Positions 17,670 through 25,834 of a stretch of 64,000 nucleotides of DNA are shown here, piece by piece. Below the pieces are notes generated by a model. That model saw only the letters and a program-made list of their open reading frames with translations, ran no database searches and was not told the origin of the DNA. The stretch is from Levilinea saccharolytica (GTDB lineage: Bacteria > Chloroflexota > Anaerolineae > Anaerolineales > Anaerolineaceae), in NCBI RefSeq assembly GCF_001306035.1, contig NZ_LGCM01000014.1, forward strand, positions 124,501 through 188,500, read 5' to 3'. Both the position numbers and the translations under genes were made by a program. Each line of letters opens with the position of its first letter. Within the stretch, counting starts at the first letter, position 1.

Positions 17670-18328
17670 ACCGAGTTCTCATCTCTGTGGAAGGGCAAAC
17701 GGAGGAAACGTTTGTCCGGGAAATCCTCACGCGGCATCTCTGGAATCTTAATGTAGATCCAATTCCTGTTGTGGTCTCTACGAAGATCGTAAAGCAAGGC
17801 AATAAGTTCAAAGGAGGATTGCTTTCATATGCGCAGGTGCGAAATGATGTCCAAAGATTGTTAAGAGACAGCAACGCACTGGCCATTACCACCATGTACG
17901 ACCTTTACAAACTTCCAACTGACTTTCCAGGTTATTCGACAAGACCTGCTGGAAATTGTTTTACCAAAGCCGCTTACCTTGAAGCTGAGTTCCAGCAAGA
18001 CATCAACCACCCAAGATTCAGACCTTATCTTCAGGTTCATGAGTTTGAGGCGCTGTTGTTTGTCAACCCTGAGATAACTGCGCGCATGTTCCCCGAAACC
18101 AATAAACTGAGGGAATTACAGCAAATAAGGAATGGGTTTAACTCCCCCGAAGAGATCAATGATGGAGTAACAACCGCCCCTTCTAAACGAATTCTGCGAT
18201 TATTTCCAAATTACGACAAGCCGTTGTACGGCTCTCTCGTCGCAATTGATGTGGGTCTGGAGAATATTCGGGCTGAATGCCCTCACTTCAATGAATGGAT
18301 TACCTGGTTGGAGGGATTGGGGGGATAA
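17666..18328 (+). CDS. DUF4276 protein, probable Toprim-like effector
   Basis: A 220-residue protein. The N-terminal VEGQTEETFVREIL motif and the later TTMYDLYKLPTDFPG and QVHEFEALLF motifs identify DUF4276. I recall this family being grouped with Toprim-fold proteins encoded next to ABC ATPases; that link is from memory. ATG 17666 overlaps the ATPase stop (ATGA), with a G-rich ribosome site just upstream, and the stop TAA overlaps the pglZ start (TAATG). The gene is AT-richer than both neighbours. It is likely the toxic or nuclease half of a two-gene sensor-effector module. Confidence 0.75.
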   Translation: MNRVLISVEGQTEETFVREILTRHLWNLNVDPIPVVVSTKIVKQGNKFKGGLLSYAQVRNDVQRLLRDSNALAITTMYDLYKLPTDFPGYSTRPAGNCFTKAAYLEAEFQQDINHPRFRPYLQVHEFEALLFVNPEITARMFPETNKLRELQQIRNGFNSPEEINDGVTTAPSKRILRLFPNYDKPLYGSLVAIDVGLENIRAECPHFNEWITWLEGLGG

Positions 18329-21117
18329 TGCTGGAAAGCTATATTTTGTCAAAACTAGAATCAATAAAAAACTCATCCCTGATCATCCTGCGCGACCCGC
18401 AGCGCATGATTCGTCCAGGTGCAAGGGCTGTAGATGGTTGGGCGCAAGAACACGGCTATACTGTTTTACTCTGCACCGGGAATCTTGCCCTGCGGGAAAT
18501 GTACGAGCGCCTGCGCAATACACCGGATGCCAAAATCCTCCTGGTTGACCGCAGCCGCAACGATGGTCAACTCTTCTACCCTGATCTTGAAGCCGCCTCG
18601 CCTAAACCGCCTTTAGAGATTACCCTCAGGGATTTTTTGGTTGAGAAAACGGGCGATCCTGCCTGGCCTCACCTTGTGGCTGATCGCAACTTTTCGCGTC
18701 TCATTTTGGCAAATATTGAAGGGGTGATCGCGGCGCACGAGCAGTTGCGCCAGGTTTCACCCACCCGGTTCAGCGACAGCGATCTTTACAAAATCATCCT
18801 GGGTGCCAGTCTTCACATTAACCCATTTAAAAAATTATCTACCAGCGAGGTGCGGAAAATCTGCCTCGAACAGCACAGCACTTTGGAAGAACTAAATCGT
18901 GTTTTGCCAGATGAGGTAAAAGTAATCCTGCAACAAATTATCAAAAGTGCGCCAAAGCCTTTCTGTTATTTACTGGATCGCGATCCTGAAGCAATCATTC
19001 GCGCCTTTACCCTAGCCGGCATACTCCACCAGCATGGGCTGGATTACTCACTCCTGCTAGCCAACCTGGATCCGGCGCTGCACGAATATAAGAACATTGA
19101 GCCAGCCGTGCTGGATGCTGCCCTCAAGGATCAGATTGCATTCGATCCGGATTGCATTTTGGCCGATGTGCAAAAAGTCGAAGAATTCCTAAAGGAAGAT
19201 CCAAAGCGCCTGTCCTTCCTGCTGCGCGACCAACTCCACCTGGACGAACCAAAATTCGCAGTCGAAGCGCTGAAAAAGGAACAACTCTCCAACCTGGTGC
19301 GATCCATCGCACTGGCCACTCTACTGGTAGATTTAATCCTTGAACTCAACTGGCAGAAGCACCTCAAAGTACTAAAAAATCTCGAAAAACAGGAGCGTGA
19401 AGCCGTTTTTCCAGTTTTGCGCCGGCCAACGGAGCAGTGGCAGCAGTTGCTTTCAGCTTATAAACGGGCAATTTCCCTGTATGAATTAACCGAGAAGTTG
19501 AAAAACCAGTACATGGATCTGAAAGTTGCCCAAACAGAGGATTTGACTTTCACGAAATTTGATCAGCTATGGAACCAGGAGCGGTTAAACCGGCTCGATT
19601 TTTACGTTTCTGACCTGGAACGGATGCTGCGTGTAAGTGATATGCTGCCCGTTCCGCATGCTCAATTATGGCCTGAGTTTGAAAAACGCTGGAATGATGC
19701 GCGATCTGCGTTTAAATCCACTTCCGACGTGGTTGACAAGGTTTTCCAGGTCATCAATAAGCAGTTCCAGGATCTTTACCACAAGAACTACACCAAATGG
19801 ATTCTGCAAAATGATTCGCCGGTGGTTTTTACGCATCAATTCCTCAGCCGGATGTTAAAAGCGCATTGGGATCCAAAGTCTGGTGTCAAAGCCGTTGTCA
19901 TGGTTTTTGATGGCCTGCGCACGGATGCCTGGGATGAATTTGTACGACCGGTGCTCGAAGAACAATTTGATGTGATGGAGAGCCGTCCTGGCAGCGCGTT
20001 AATCCCTACCGAAACCGAATTGTCGCGGAAAGCCATTGCAGCGGGAGCGCTACCGACCGAATTCCCCATTAAAAGTAAACGCGAGCTGGATTTGTTGGCT
20101 GCCTGGCTTAAAACCAACATGAATCTCTCCTCACATTTCACTGTGCTGCGGGATGATGATACGATTGCATCTGGAATGACGGTACGGTACCAGTCGAAAG
20201 AGTTAGATTACATCGTCTTCAATTTTACCGATGACAATCTCCATCACAACAGCCAGGACCTGGCGTTTATTTACAACACCACGGTTCGAGAGATCATTCG
20301 TCAAGATGTGCGCAGCGTACTGCGTGAGTTGCCGGCGAACGCGATGGTCTTCGTGACCAGCGACCATGGTTTCACCCCCATGCCTTCCGGAGCCCTGGAC
20401 GTTACCGATCAAATTGTTGGAGATCCTGCTCTGATCAAGTATCGCAGTGCTCGAGCAGCGCACAATTTCAGCGGGGCGGAAGCCACTCAGGTCGTTTCGT
20501 TTGATATTCGCGCTTTAAAAATTCCTATCCCGAATGTGTCCCATGGATATGATCCGGTTCAATCCGTGCTATTCCCGCGCCCCGGGATTAATTTCCGGAG
20601 AGATTCCTACAAGCACTCCCCAGATCGGTACAGCCACGGCGGGCTAAGCCTCGCGGAATGCATGGTGCCGATGGTGGTTCTGAGCCGCCGCAGGCAGGAT
20701 CAGGGCGTGCTGATCCTGGAGGATGTGCAGCAGATTGGCTCCATGAATGAAAATGAACCGCTCGAAATCGCCATCAAAGTTCGATCCAGCCAGATGCTGT
20801 TTGAAGGCCTCCCGTTGACGCTGTCATTCAGCACCCCGGAGATCACAGACCGCAAGGAGTTTTTCAGCGGAATTGAAAAGGTTTACCAGGTGCAATGGAA
20901 ACCTAAGCTGAAAGACATTACGGAAGAGGAGCGCAACCAGGGATTTATCGAAATTCCGGTCACAGTAATTTTAACTTACGCGCATAAGGATCAATCCTTC
21001 CGGCAGAGCAAGACCGCCGATTTACGCATACGGTTGGACACCAACCGCCTGCGCCGGCGGATCGACTCCAGGCTGGACTTGCTGATGGGCAAAACGCCCA
21101 AAGAGTTGAAGAGTTAA
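18328..21117 (+). CDS. pglZ: BREX alkaline-phosphatase-fold protein PglZ
   Basis: A 929-residue protein. The PglZ domain is in the C-terminal half: metal-binding VMVFDGLRTDAWDE (about residue 525), the nucleophile region LIPTETELSRKAIAAG, FVTSDHGF (about 674) and the hallmark HGGLSLAECMVP (about 770). The N-terminal half is helical with unknown detail. PglZ is the signature protein of BREX systems and is required for methylation and defence in the characterised ones. Translation should start at ATG 18328, overlapping the DUF4276 stop by one base, rather than at the upstream ATG at 18295, which lies inside that gene. Confidence 0.9.
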   Translation: MLESYILSKLESIKNSSLIILRDPQRMIRPGARAVDGWAQEHGYTVLLCTGNLALREMYERLRNTPDAKILLVDRSRNDGQLFYPDLEAASPKPPLEITLRDFLVEKTGDPAWPHLVADRNFSRLILANIEGVIAAHEQLRQVSPTRFSDSDLYKIILGASLHINPFKKLSTSEVRKICLEQHSTLEELNRVLPDEVKVILQQIIKSAPKPFCYLLDRDPEAIIRAFTLAGILHQHGLDYSLLLANLDPALHEYKNIEPAVLDAALKDQIAFDPDCILADVQKVEEFLKEDPKRLSFLLRDQLHLDEPKFAVEALKKEQLSNLVRSIALATLLVDLILELNWQKHLKVLKNLEKQEREAVFPVLRRPTEQWQQLLSAYKRAISLYELTEKLKNQYMDLKVAQTEDLTFTKFDQLWNQERLNRLDFYVSDLERMLRVSDMLPVPHAQLWPEFEKRWNDARSAFKSTSDVVDKVFQVINKQFQDLYHKNYTKWILQNDSPVVFTHQFLSRMLKAHWDPKSGVKAVVMVFDGLRTDAWDEFVRPVLEEQFDVMESRPGSALIPTETELSRKAIAAGALPTEFPIKSKRELDLLAAWLKTNMNLSSHFTVLRDDDTIASGMTVRYQSKELDYIVFNFTDDNLHHNSQDLAFIYNTTVREIIRQDVRSVLRELPANAMVFVTSDHGFTPMPSGALDVTDQIVGDPALIKYRSARAAHNFSGAEATQVVSFDIRALKIPIPNVSHGYDPVQSVLFPRPGINFRRDSYKHSPDRYSHGGLSLAECMVPMVVLSRRRQDQGVLILEDVQQIGSMNENEPLEIAIKVRSSQMLFEGLPLTLSFSTPEITDRKEFFSGIEKVYQVQWKPKLKDITEEERNQGFIEIPVTVILTYAHKDQSFRQSKTADLRIRLDTNRLRRRIDSRLDLLMGKTPKELKS

Positions 21118-21149
21118 CCTAAAGAATAAATAACAAAGGAGTTTAAGAA

Positions 21150-21539
21150 ATGGCCAAATCACGAGTTTTCATCAGCTTCGATTACGACCATGACCTGGGT
21201 TTAAAGAATTTGCTTGTCGGTCAGGCTAAGAACCCAGATTCCCCATTTGAGTTAGCGGATTGGTCTGTAAAAGAGCCTTTTACTGGAGATTGGAAAGAAA
21301 AGGTCCGTTCAAGGATGAGACAGACCGACCAAGTTATTGTGATTTGTGGCGAATACACAGATAAAGCCAGCGGTGTAAACGCTGAAGTTACGATTGCCCA
21401 AGAGGAAGCTTTGCCTTATTTCCTTTTGTATGGATATTCCGATAAAACATGCGTAAAACCCAAAACAGCCAAGGATTCCGACAAAATGTATAAATGGACA
21501 TGGGATAATTTAAAACTATTGATTGCAGGGAACAGATGA
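21150..21539 (+). CDS. TIR-domain protein (ThsB/DUF1863-like)
   Basis: A 129-residue single-domain protein. It has the SRVFISFDYDHDLG start, the SVKEPFTGDWKEKVRSRM helix and the VIVICGEYTD strand of Thoeris ThsB-like TIR proteins, with Glu79 (GVNAEVTIAQEE) in the place of the NADase catalytic acid. TIR proteins of this type make NAD-derived signals or destroy NAD+ on infection. The next gene, encoding a membrane protein, overlaps its stop by four bases, so the two are a unit. No ThsA is present nearby. A GGAG site precedes the start. Confidence 0.8.
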   Translation: MAKSRVFISFDYDHDLGLKNLLVGQAKNPDSPFELADWSVKEPFTGDWKEKVRSRMRQTDQVIVICGEYTDKASGVNAEVTIAQEEALPYFLLYGYSDKTCVKPKTAKDSDKMYKWTWDNLKLLIAGNR

Positions 21540-22093
21540 AAAAGAAGGACCCGCAACCTAAACCACATATCGAATTACGCAATCCGCACATTTCACAAGA
21601 AGCTTATTGTTCAAACGAGAAATATCAAGACCATCTGTTTGAGCAATACAAACTCTATGTGGAGATGGCGGACCGATTGAGCGAACGGCGAATGGTTGCT
21701 AATACTTTTTTTCTTACACTCCACACTCTAATAATCGGTATAGCAGGATTTTCTTACGAAAGCCTACTTAGTTTGCCATATAAGGGGTTTTTGATTTTTC
21801 CGTTACTAGCGATCATCGCTCTATGTTATGCGTGGAGACGAATCTTATATTCTTATAAGCAATTAAATACTGGCAAGTTTGAAGTGATAAAAGAATACGA
21901 AAATCTGTTACCCACTCGTCCATATGTAGAAGCCGAATGGAAGGCTCTAGGTTTGGGTAAAGACCCTAAAATTTATAGACCATTGACAGACATCGAAAAC
22001 TGGATTCCAATAATATTTGCTGTTTTGTACATTATCGGAATAAGTCTTATTATTGCGACTGTCCCTCCTTCTTGTGGCTCTACTACCCCATGA
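21536..22093 (+). CDS. RipA/SLATT-like small membrane protein, partner of the TIR protein
   Basis: A 185-residue protein with three predicted membrane helices: about residues 53-73 (VANTFFLTLHTLIIGIAGF), 82-103 (FLIFPLLAIIALCYAWR) and 158-177 (IPIIFAVLYIIGISLIIA). The conserved EQYKLYVEMADRLSERR stretch before the first helix recalls proteins annotated as RipA-family octameric membrane proteins, and the layout is like SLATT effectors. Such proteins can open the membrane when a nucleotide signal is present. Overlap with the TIR gene (ATGA) makes a signal-maker/membrane-effector pair plausible, but this is inferred from arrangement only. Confidence 0.6.
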   Translation: MKKKDPQPKPHIELRNPHISQEAYCSNEKYQDHLFEQYKLYVEMADRLSERRMVANTFFLTLHTLIIGIAGFSYESLLSLPYKGFLIFPLLAIIALCYAWRRILYSYKQLNTGKFEVIKEYENLLPTRPYVEAEWKALGLGKDPKIYRPLTDIENWIPIIFAVLYIIGISLIIATVPPSCGSTTP

Positions 22094-22133
22094 ACCGAAT
22101 AATAAGCTCTACTAATTCCCCAAGGATGTGTAT

Positions 22134-24164
22134 ATGAACTTGCGGTTTAAAGATTCTTTTTCAGGAAAAGTTGTCAACAAACGGCTGACTTTTAATACAG
22201 GCATGGACGAGTTCCCACGCTACGTTCTCGAATATCTGATTGACAACTATTGTTCTGAAGATAATTTTCAGGAAGATTTTGAGCGGGTGAAACGCCGGCT
22301 TAGAGAAAACTTTGTTCATGGAGCAGAGGCAGAACGCATCCGATCTTACATCCGGGAACATCGAGAACATACGATAATTGCCAATCTGGAAATACGCCTG
22401 GTAGAAACGGAAGACAAGTACTGGGGATCGATTGGCGCGATCAATGAATCGTTCGTCAATATCCCAGAGCCATTGGTCAAACAGTACCCCATGCTATTAG
22501 CCGGCGGCATGTGGGGCACTATCACGCTGACATACGACGAGAGTGAAGTGCACAATAAAAAAATCCGGCCTTTTAAAGTCGCCGAATTTACCCCATTCCA
22601 AATTTCGATGATTGACTTGAAAGAGTTCATCGAGAAACGAAAGTTATTTGACGATCGGGAATGGCTGGATATTTTGGTGAATTCATTCGGCCTAAATCCA
22701 GATAAGATGACGCGCCGAGAAAAATTGCTTTATATCAGCAGGGCAGTCCCGTTGGTAGAAAGTAACCACAATATGATCGAACTGGGACCGCGCGAAACCG
22801 GGAAAACGTATTTATTCCGTAATGTATCCTATTATGCTCACGTTCTGAGCGGTGGGAAAGCCACGCCCGCAGGTTTGTTCATCAACCTGAATACTGGAAA
22901 TGTTGGGCTGGTTGGCACCCGTGAAGCGATTGTGTTTGATGAAATCGCCAATACCGACTTTACCGATCCCAAAGCCATGGTCAGTATCATGCAAGGATAC
23001 ATGCAGGATGGAAAGTTCAGTCGTGGGAAAAAGGAAATTTTGGCATTTGGTTCCATTGTGTTAGTCGGCAATTTGGACATCCAGGGAAAACTGCCTCACG
23101 AAAAGTATTATCACCTCTTTGAGCCCTTACCCAGTTTTCTGCAAGTCGAGGCACTGATCGACCGTCTGCACTACTACCTGCCCGGTTGGGAAGTTCCAAA
23201 AATTAGTCCGGAAGGTGCCAGTCAGGATTATGGATTTATTACGGACTATTTTTGTGAAATTATGCATGAGCTGCGAAGGATTGATGTCTCTGGACCAATC
23301 AAAAGCCGATTTGAAATCTTTGATGGTTCGGGCACCGGACCTGGATTAACCTCGCGTGACGTGCGGGCTATTAATAAAACCTTATCCGGGTTGCTTAAAC
23401 TCATGTATCCACATGGGGAAGTCAGCGATGACCAGTTAGAAGAATTGGTTTCATTAGCCATAGAAGGCAGGCAGCGTATTCGAAATCAGCTACACCTGAT
23501 GGCACCAGGCGAATATGCACCAGTTCAAATATCTGCGCGTATTATAAAAAGTGGTGAAGTGATCATTCCTACGTTAATCGAAGGAGATCGGAAAGTTCAC
23601 GTACAACTTCCTGCACAAGCTTTGGTTGGTGAGGTTACAGGCCTTGCGGTTGCTGGCGAACAGGGGATGATTTTGCGTTTTGAAACTCAGGCCTCAAAAG
23701 GTCATGGCCGTATTGTGCCTTTAGGTTCGATTCAACGCGTTATGCGGGAATCCATTGAAGCAGCGGCGCAATATATCAAGGTCTATGCTGCAGATCTGGG
23801 GATTGCTGCGGATTGGGCAGAAAACTTTGACCTGGCAGTTTTGGCAACAATGATGGCTATTCCCAAAGAGGGGCCGTCCGCAGGAATAACAATTGTGACG
23901 GGAATTGTTTCGGCTTTGAAGAATCAACCCGTTCGCCATGATATCGCGATGAGTGGTGAAATTACGATTATGGGAAAGGTATTGGGGGTTGGAGGTATTC
24001 AGCCCAAATTAATGGCAGCCATTGATGCTGGCGTTAAGATGGTCATATTACCCGAGGAAAACAAGACTGACGTTCTTAACCTTCCTGAATATATTCGAAA
24101 TCGTATTCAGGTACAATACGTGACTGATATTAAGCAAGTTCTAGGGTTGGCTTTATTGGTTTAA
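22134..24164 (+). CDS. brxL: BREX protein BrxL, Lon-like ATPase/protease
   Basis: A 676-residue protein. The N-terminal BrxL domain is followed by an AAA+ core (Walker A-like [12 protein letters not shown], Walker B-like [11 protein letters not shown]) and a C-terminal Lon protease domain with Ser582 ([10 protein letters not shown]) and Lys625 ([10 protein letters not shown]). The 43-residue gap between them equals that of the Lon dyad, so the protease site looks intact. BrxL marks type 1 and type 4 BREX and assembles on DNA to block phage replication. I choose ATG 22134, with AAGGA seven bases upstream, over GTG 22128. It is the last recognisable BREX gene. Confidence 0.92.
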   Translation: MNLRFKDSFSGKVVNKRLTFNTGMDEFPRYVLEYLIDNYCSEDNFQEDFERVKRRLRENFVHGAEAERIRSYIREHREHTIIANLEIRLVETEDKYWGSIGAINESFVNIPEPLVKQYPMLLAGGMWGTITLTYDESEVHNKKIRPFKVAEFTPFQISMIDLKEFIEKRKLFDDREWLDILVNSFGLNPDKMTRREKLLYISRAVPLVESNHNMIELGPRETGKTYLFRNVSYYAHVLSGGKATPAGLFINLNTGNVGLVGTREAIVFDEIANTDFTDPKAMVSIMQGYMQDGKFSRGKKEILAFGSIVLVGNLDIQGKLPHEKYYHLFEPLPSFLQVEALIDRLHYYLPGWEVPKISPEGASQDYGFITDYFCEIMHELRRIDVSGPIKSRFEIFDGSGTGPGLTSRDVRAINKTLSGLLKLMYPHGEVSDDQLEELVSLAIEGRQRIRNQLHLMAPGEYAPVQISARIIKSGEVIIPTLIEGDRKVHVQLPAQALVGEVTGLAVAGEQGMILRFETQASKGHGRIVPLGSIQRVMRESIEAAAQYIKVYAADLGIAADWAENFDLAVLATMMAIPKEGPSAGITIVTGIVSALKNQPVRHDIAMSGEITIMGKVLGVGGIQPKLMAAIDAGVKMVILPEENKTDVLNLPEYIRNRIQVQYVTDIKQVLGLALLV

Positions 24165-24167
24165 ATA

Positions 24168-25259
24168 ATGTCGCCTAAAATTACAGGGCTGAATTGTTTT
24201 CGAAGTGTCATCGCTTGCTTCCAACCTGTGTTTGGACCGGGGGATTTTTACTTTTCCCAATCGACAGAGTCGGCAGAGCTAATCCTATATTGTAAACAGT
24301 GGGGAAATATTGGGAAAATATTTTTTCGAGAAGGTCATCTAGCGGCAAGTCAATTTCGTTTCGAGCCCCCATTCGCAGTCATTCCTGATGAGCCTCTTAA
24401 GTACGAAACCATGCTCCGCGAAGAAGTCCTGGGGCCCAGGGGACGACTTGCCGAACTGATGGGCCAGAAAGATGTTTACCAAGCCATTCTCTCCGATGCG
24501 CTGTTTGAGAAGCGCGTCCAGCGACAGCAGGAATTCAAAGTCTGGCTTTCCAGCAGATTACAAATCTTTGGTTATCACGACCTGCCTTTTGGAGCAGTTG
24601 CGGACGGCTCAAAGAAAATCGATCAGCAGTTCGATTTCTCCATCAAAGGCACGCCGGCGCAGTTCGGGGTCATGCTGCGTCAATTCGCACTGACCTTACG
24701 GAGCAAAGCAAACTACCAACGGCTAGCGTGCCAAATTCTACTTCCAGGCGGACGCAAAGATGCAGGCAGCATTCCACCAGATGCCAACCCCATTGAAGCA
24801 AAGATTTCTCTCGATAAGAATCGCTTATCCATTCACGCGCATATCCTGCCTTCAGCAGGGACCCTTCTACGAATACGCTTGACCGGTGAAAGAACCCTCT
24901 GGGACCTGTGGGATGCGATCCGCGAAGAGCTGGAAAAGTTGGGTTGGTTTTCCTTGCCAGAAATCCCCGAAGTCACTGCTTCTACTACTCCACAAGCTGT
25001 AACCAGTACCGAAGCGCAATCTCAACCAGCAAATCCAACTGCGGAGATCTGGATGACCATCCCGGATGTCGGACCCAACCGCGAGATCTTGCGCCATTGG
25101 CACAAAGGTCTGACCTGTGAACAGATCGCGGTCCGGGTAAGCCTTTCGAGAAAAACAGTCCTCAACCGGATCAATAAGCTGCGAAAAGGTTATGGGGCTG
25201 AAGTAGTACCCTACCGAAAGTCGAATTACATCAAGGATTCCAAGAAGAAGCTCTCTTGA
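24168..25259 (+). CDS. Unknown protein with C-terminal helix-turn-helix
   Basis: A 363-residue protein of no family that I recognise. The C-terminal ~60 residues (REILRHWHKGLTCEQIA, SLSRKTVLNRINKLRKGYG) form a clear LuxR/MarR-like HTH. The middle part (residues about 95-260) is probably a mixed alpha/beta ligand or protein-binding region, and residues about 275-298 are a Thr/Ala/Pro-rich linker. It starts three bases after the brxL stop with no good ribosome site and is followed by a terminator, so it closes the defence operon. It could be a regulator of the operon or the first gene of the element's maintenance region. Confidence 0.55.
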   Translation: MSPKITGLNCFRSVIACFQPVFGPGDFYFSQSTESAELILYCKQWGNIGKIFFREGHLAASQFRFEPPFAVIPDEPLKYETMLREEVLGPRGRLAELMGQKDVYQAILSDALFEKRVQRQQEFKVWLSSRLQIFGYHDLPFGAVADGSKKIDQQFDFSIKGTPAQFGVMLRQFALTLRSKANYQRLACQILLPGGRKDAGSIPPDANPIEAKISLDKNRLSIHAHILPSAGTLLRIRLTGERTLWDLWDAIREELEKLGWFSLPEIPEVTASTTPQAVTSTEAQSQPANPTAEIWMTIPDVGPNREILRHWHKGLTCEQIAVRVSLSRKTVLNRINKLRKGYGAEVVPYRKSNYIKDSKKKLS

Positions 25260-25342
25260 ACCAATAACCTTCGAAAAAAGGATATGGAAGGGATAAAGAG
25301 GGATATTGCGGGTACTTGAGCAAGGGATATCCCTGGCGGCAG

Positions 25343-25380
25343 AATGGCGGCGTTGAACGATAACGCCGTCATTTTATTTT
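25343..25380 (+). terminator. Rho-independent terminator closing the defence operon
   Basis: AATGGCGGCGTT (25343-25354) pairs with AACGCCGTCATT (25362-25373), one mismatch, followed by TTTTATTTT. The preceding ~80 bases have three GGGATA-type repeats of unknown meaning. Confidence 0.7.
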
Positions 25381-25395
25381 GCCGAAAGGAGATCT

Positions 25396-25599
25396 ATGCT
25401 CAACCGTTTGAAAATCCTCTTAGAACAGCCCGAATACTCCGCCCTGATTCATCTGGCGGAGCAGGAACTGCGTACCCCGGCGGACCAGGCCAGGCTCATC
25501 GTCCGCCTCGACCTGATCCGGCGCGGTTTGTTATTAGCTTCAGAAAGCCCATCCACAGAACCACAGGAGAATTGTGTTCGCCATGATTCAACCTGCTGA
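25396..25599 (+). CDS. Small hypothetical protein
   Basis: A 67-residue, mainly helical protein with no recognised motif (LEQPEYSALIHLAEQEL, then RLIVRLDLIRRGLLL). AAAGGAG precedes the ATG by seven bases. It overlaps the next small gene by 26 bases, suggesting coupled translation ahead of the primase-helicase gene. Confidence 0.55.
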   Translation: MLNRLKILLEQPEYSALIHLAEQELRTPADQARLIVRLDLIRRGLLLASESPSTEPQENCVRHDSTC

Positions 25600-25834
25600 G
25601 ATCCTCCAACTTTCACCGGAGGAGCAGGGGAGGTTGTTGGCGCGCGTCTACGCTTACATCCTCAGTGATCAATTTACAGGTACGAAACCCGAAGGCCCCC
25701 GCACGCAGTGCAGGGGGAGAGAGCCAGGCAAGAAATCGGACGAACCTTCCACAAAGAAACGCAAGGTACGAACCACAGGAGACACAGCTGTTTTAGACGC
25801 AGAAACCACCGATAGCCAGGAGCCCAAAGCATGA
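25574..25834 (+). CDS. Small basic hypothetical protein
   Basis: An 86-residue protein. Residues 1-30 are helical (QPAEILQLSPEEQGRLLARV) and the remainder is basic, polar and probably disordered. GTG 25574 is chosen because AGGAGA ends four bases before it; ATG 25583 is the alternative. The stop overlaps the primase-helicase start (ATGA), so it is the middle gene of a tight three-gene set. Function unknown. Confidence 0.5.
   Translation: MFAMIQPAEILQLSPEEQGRLLARVYAYILSDQFTGTKPEGPRTQCRGREPGKKSDEPSTKKRKVRTTGDTAVLDAETTDSQEPKA

Noticed and set aside
21150-22093. Calling the TIR pair a standard Thoeris system
   Set aside because: No ThsA (SIR2/macro plus SLOG-type) gene is present; only the TIR half is recognisable.
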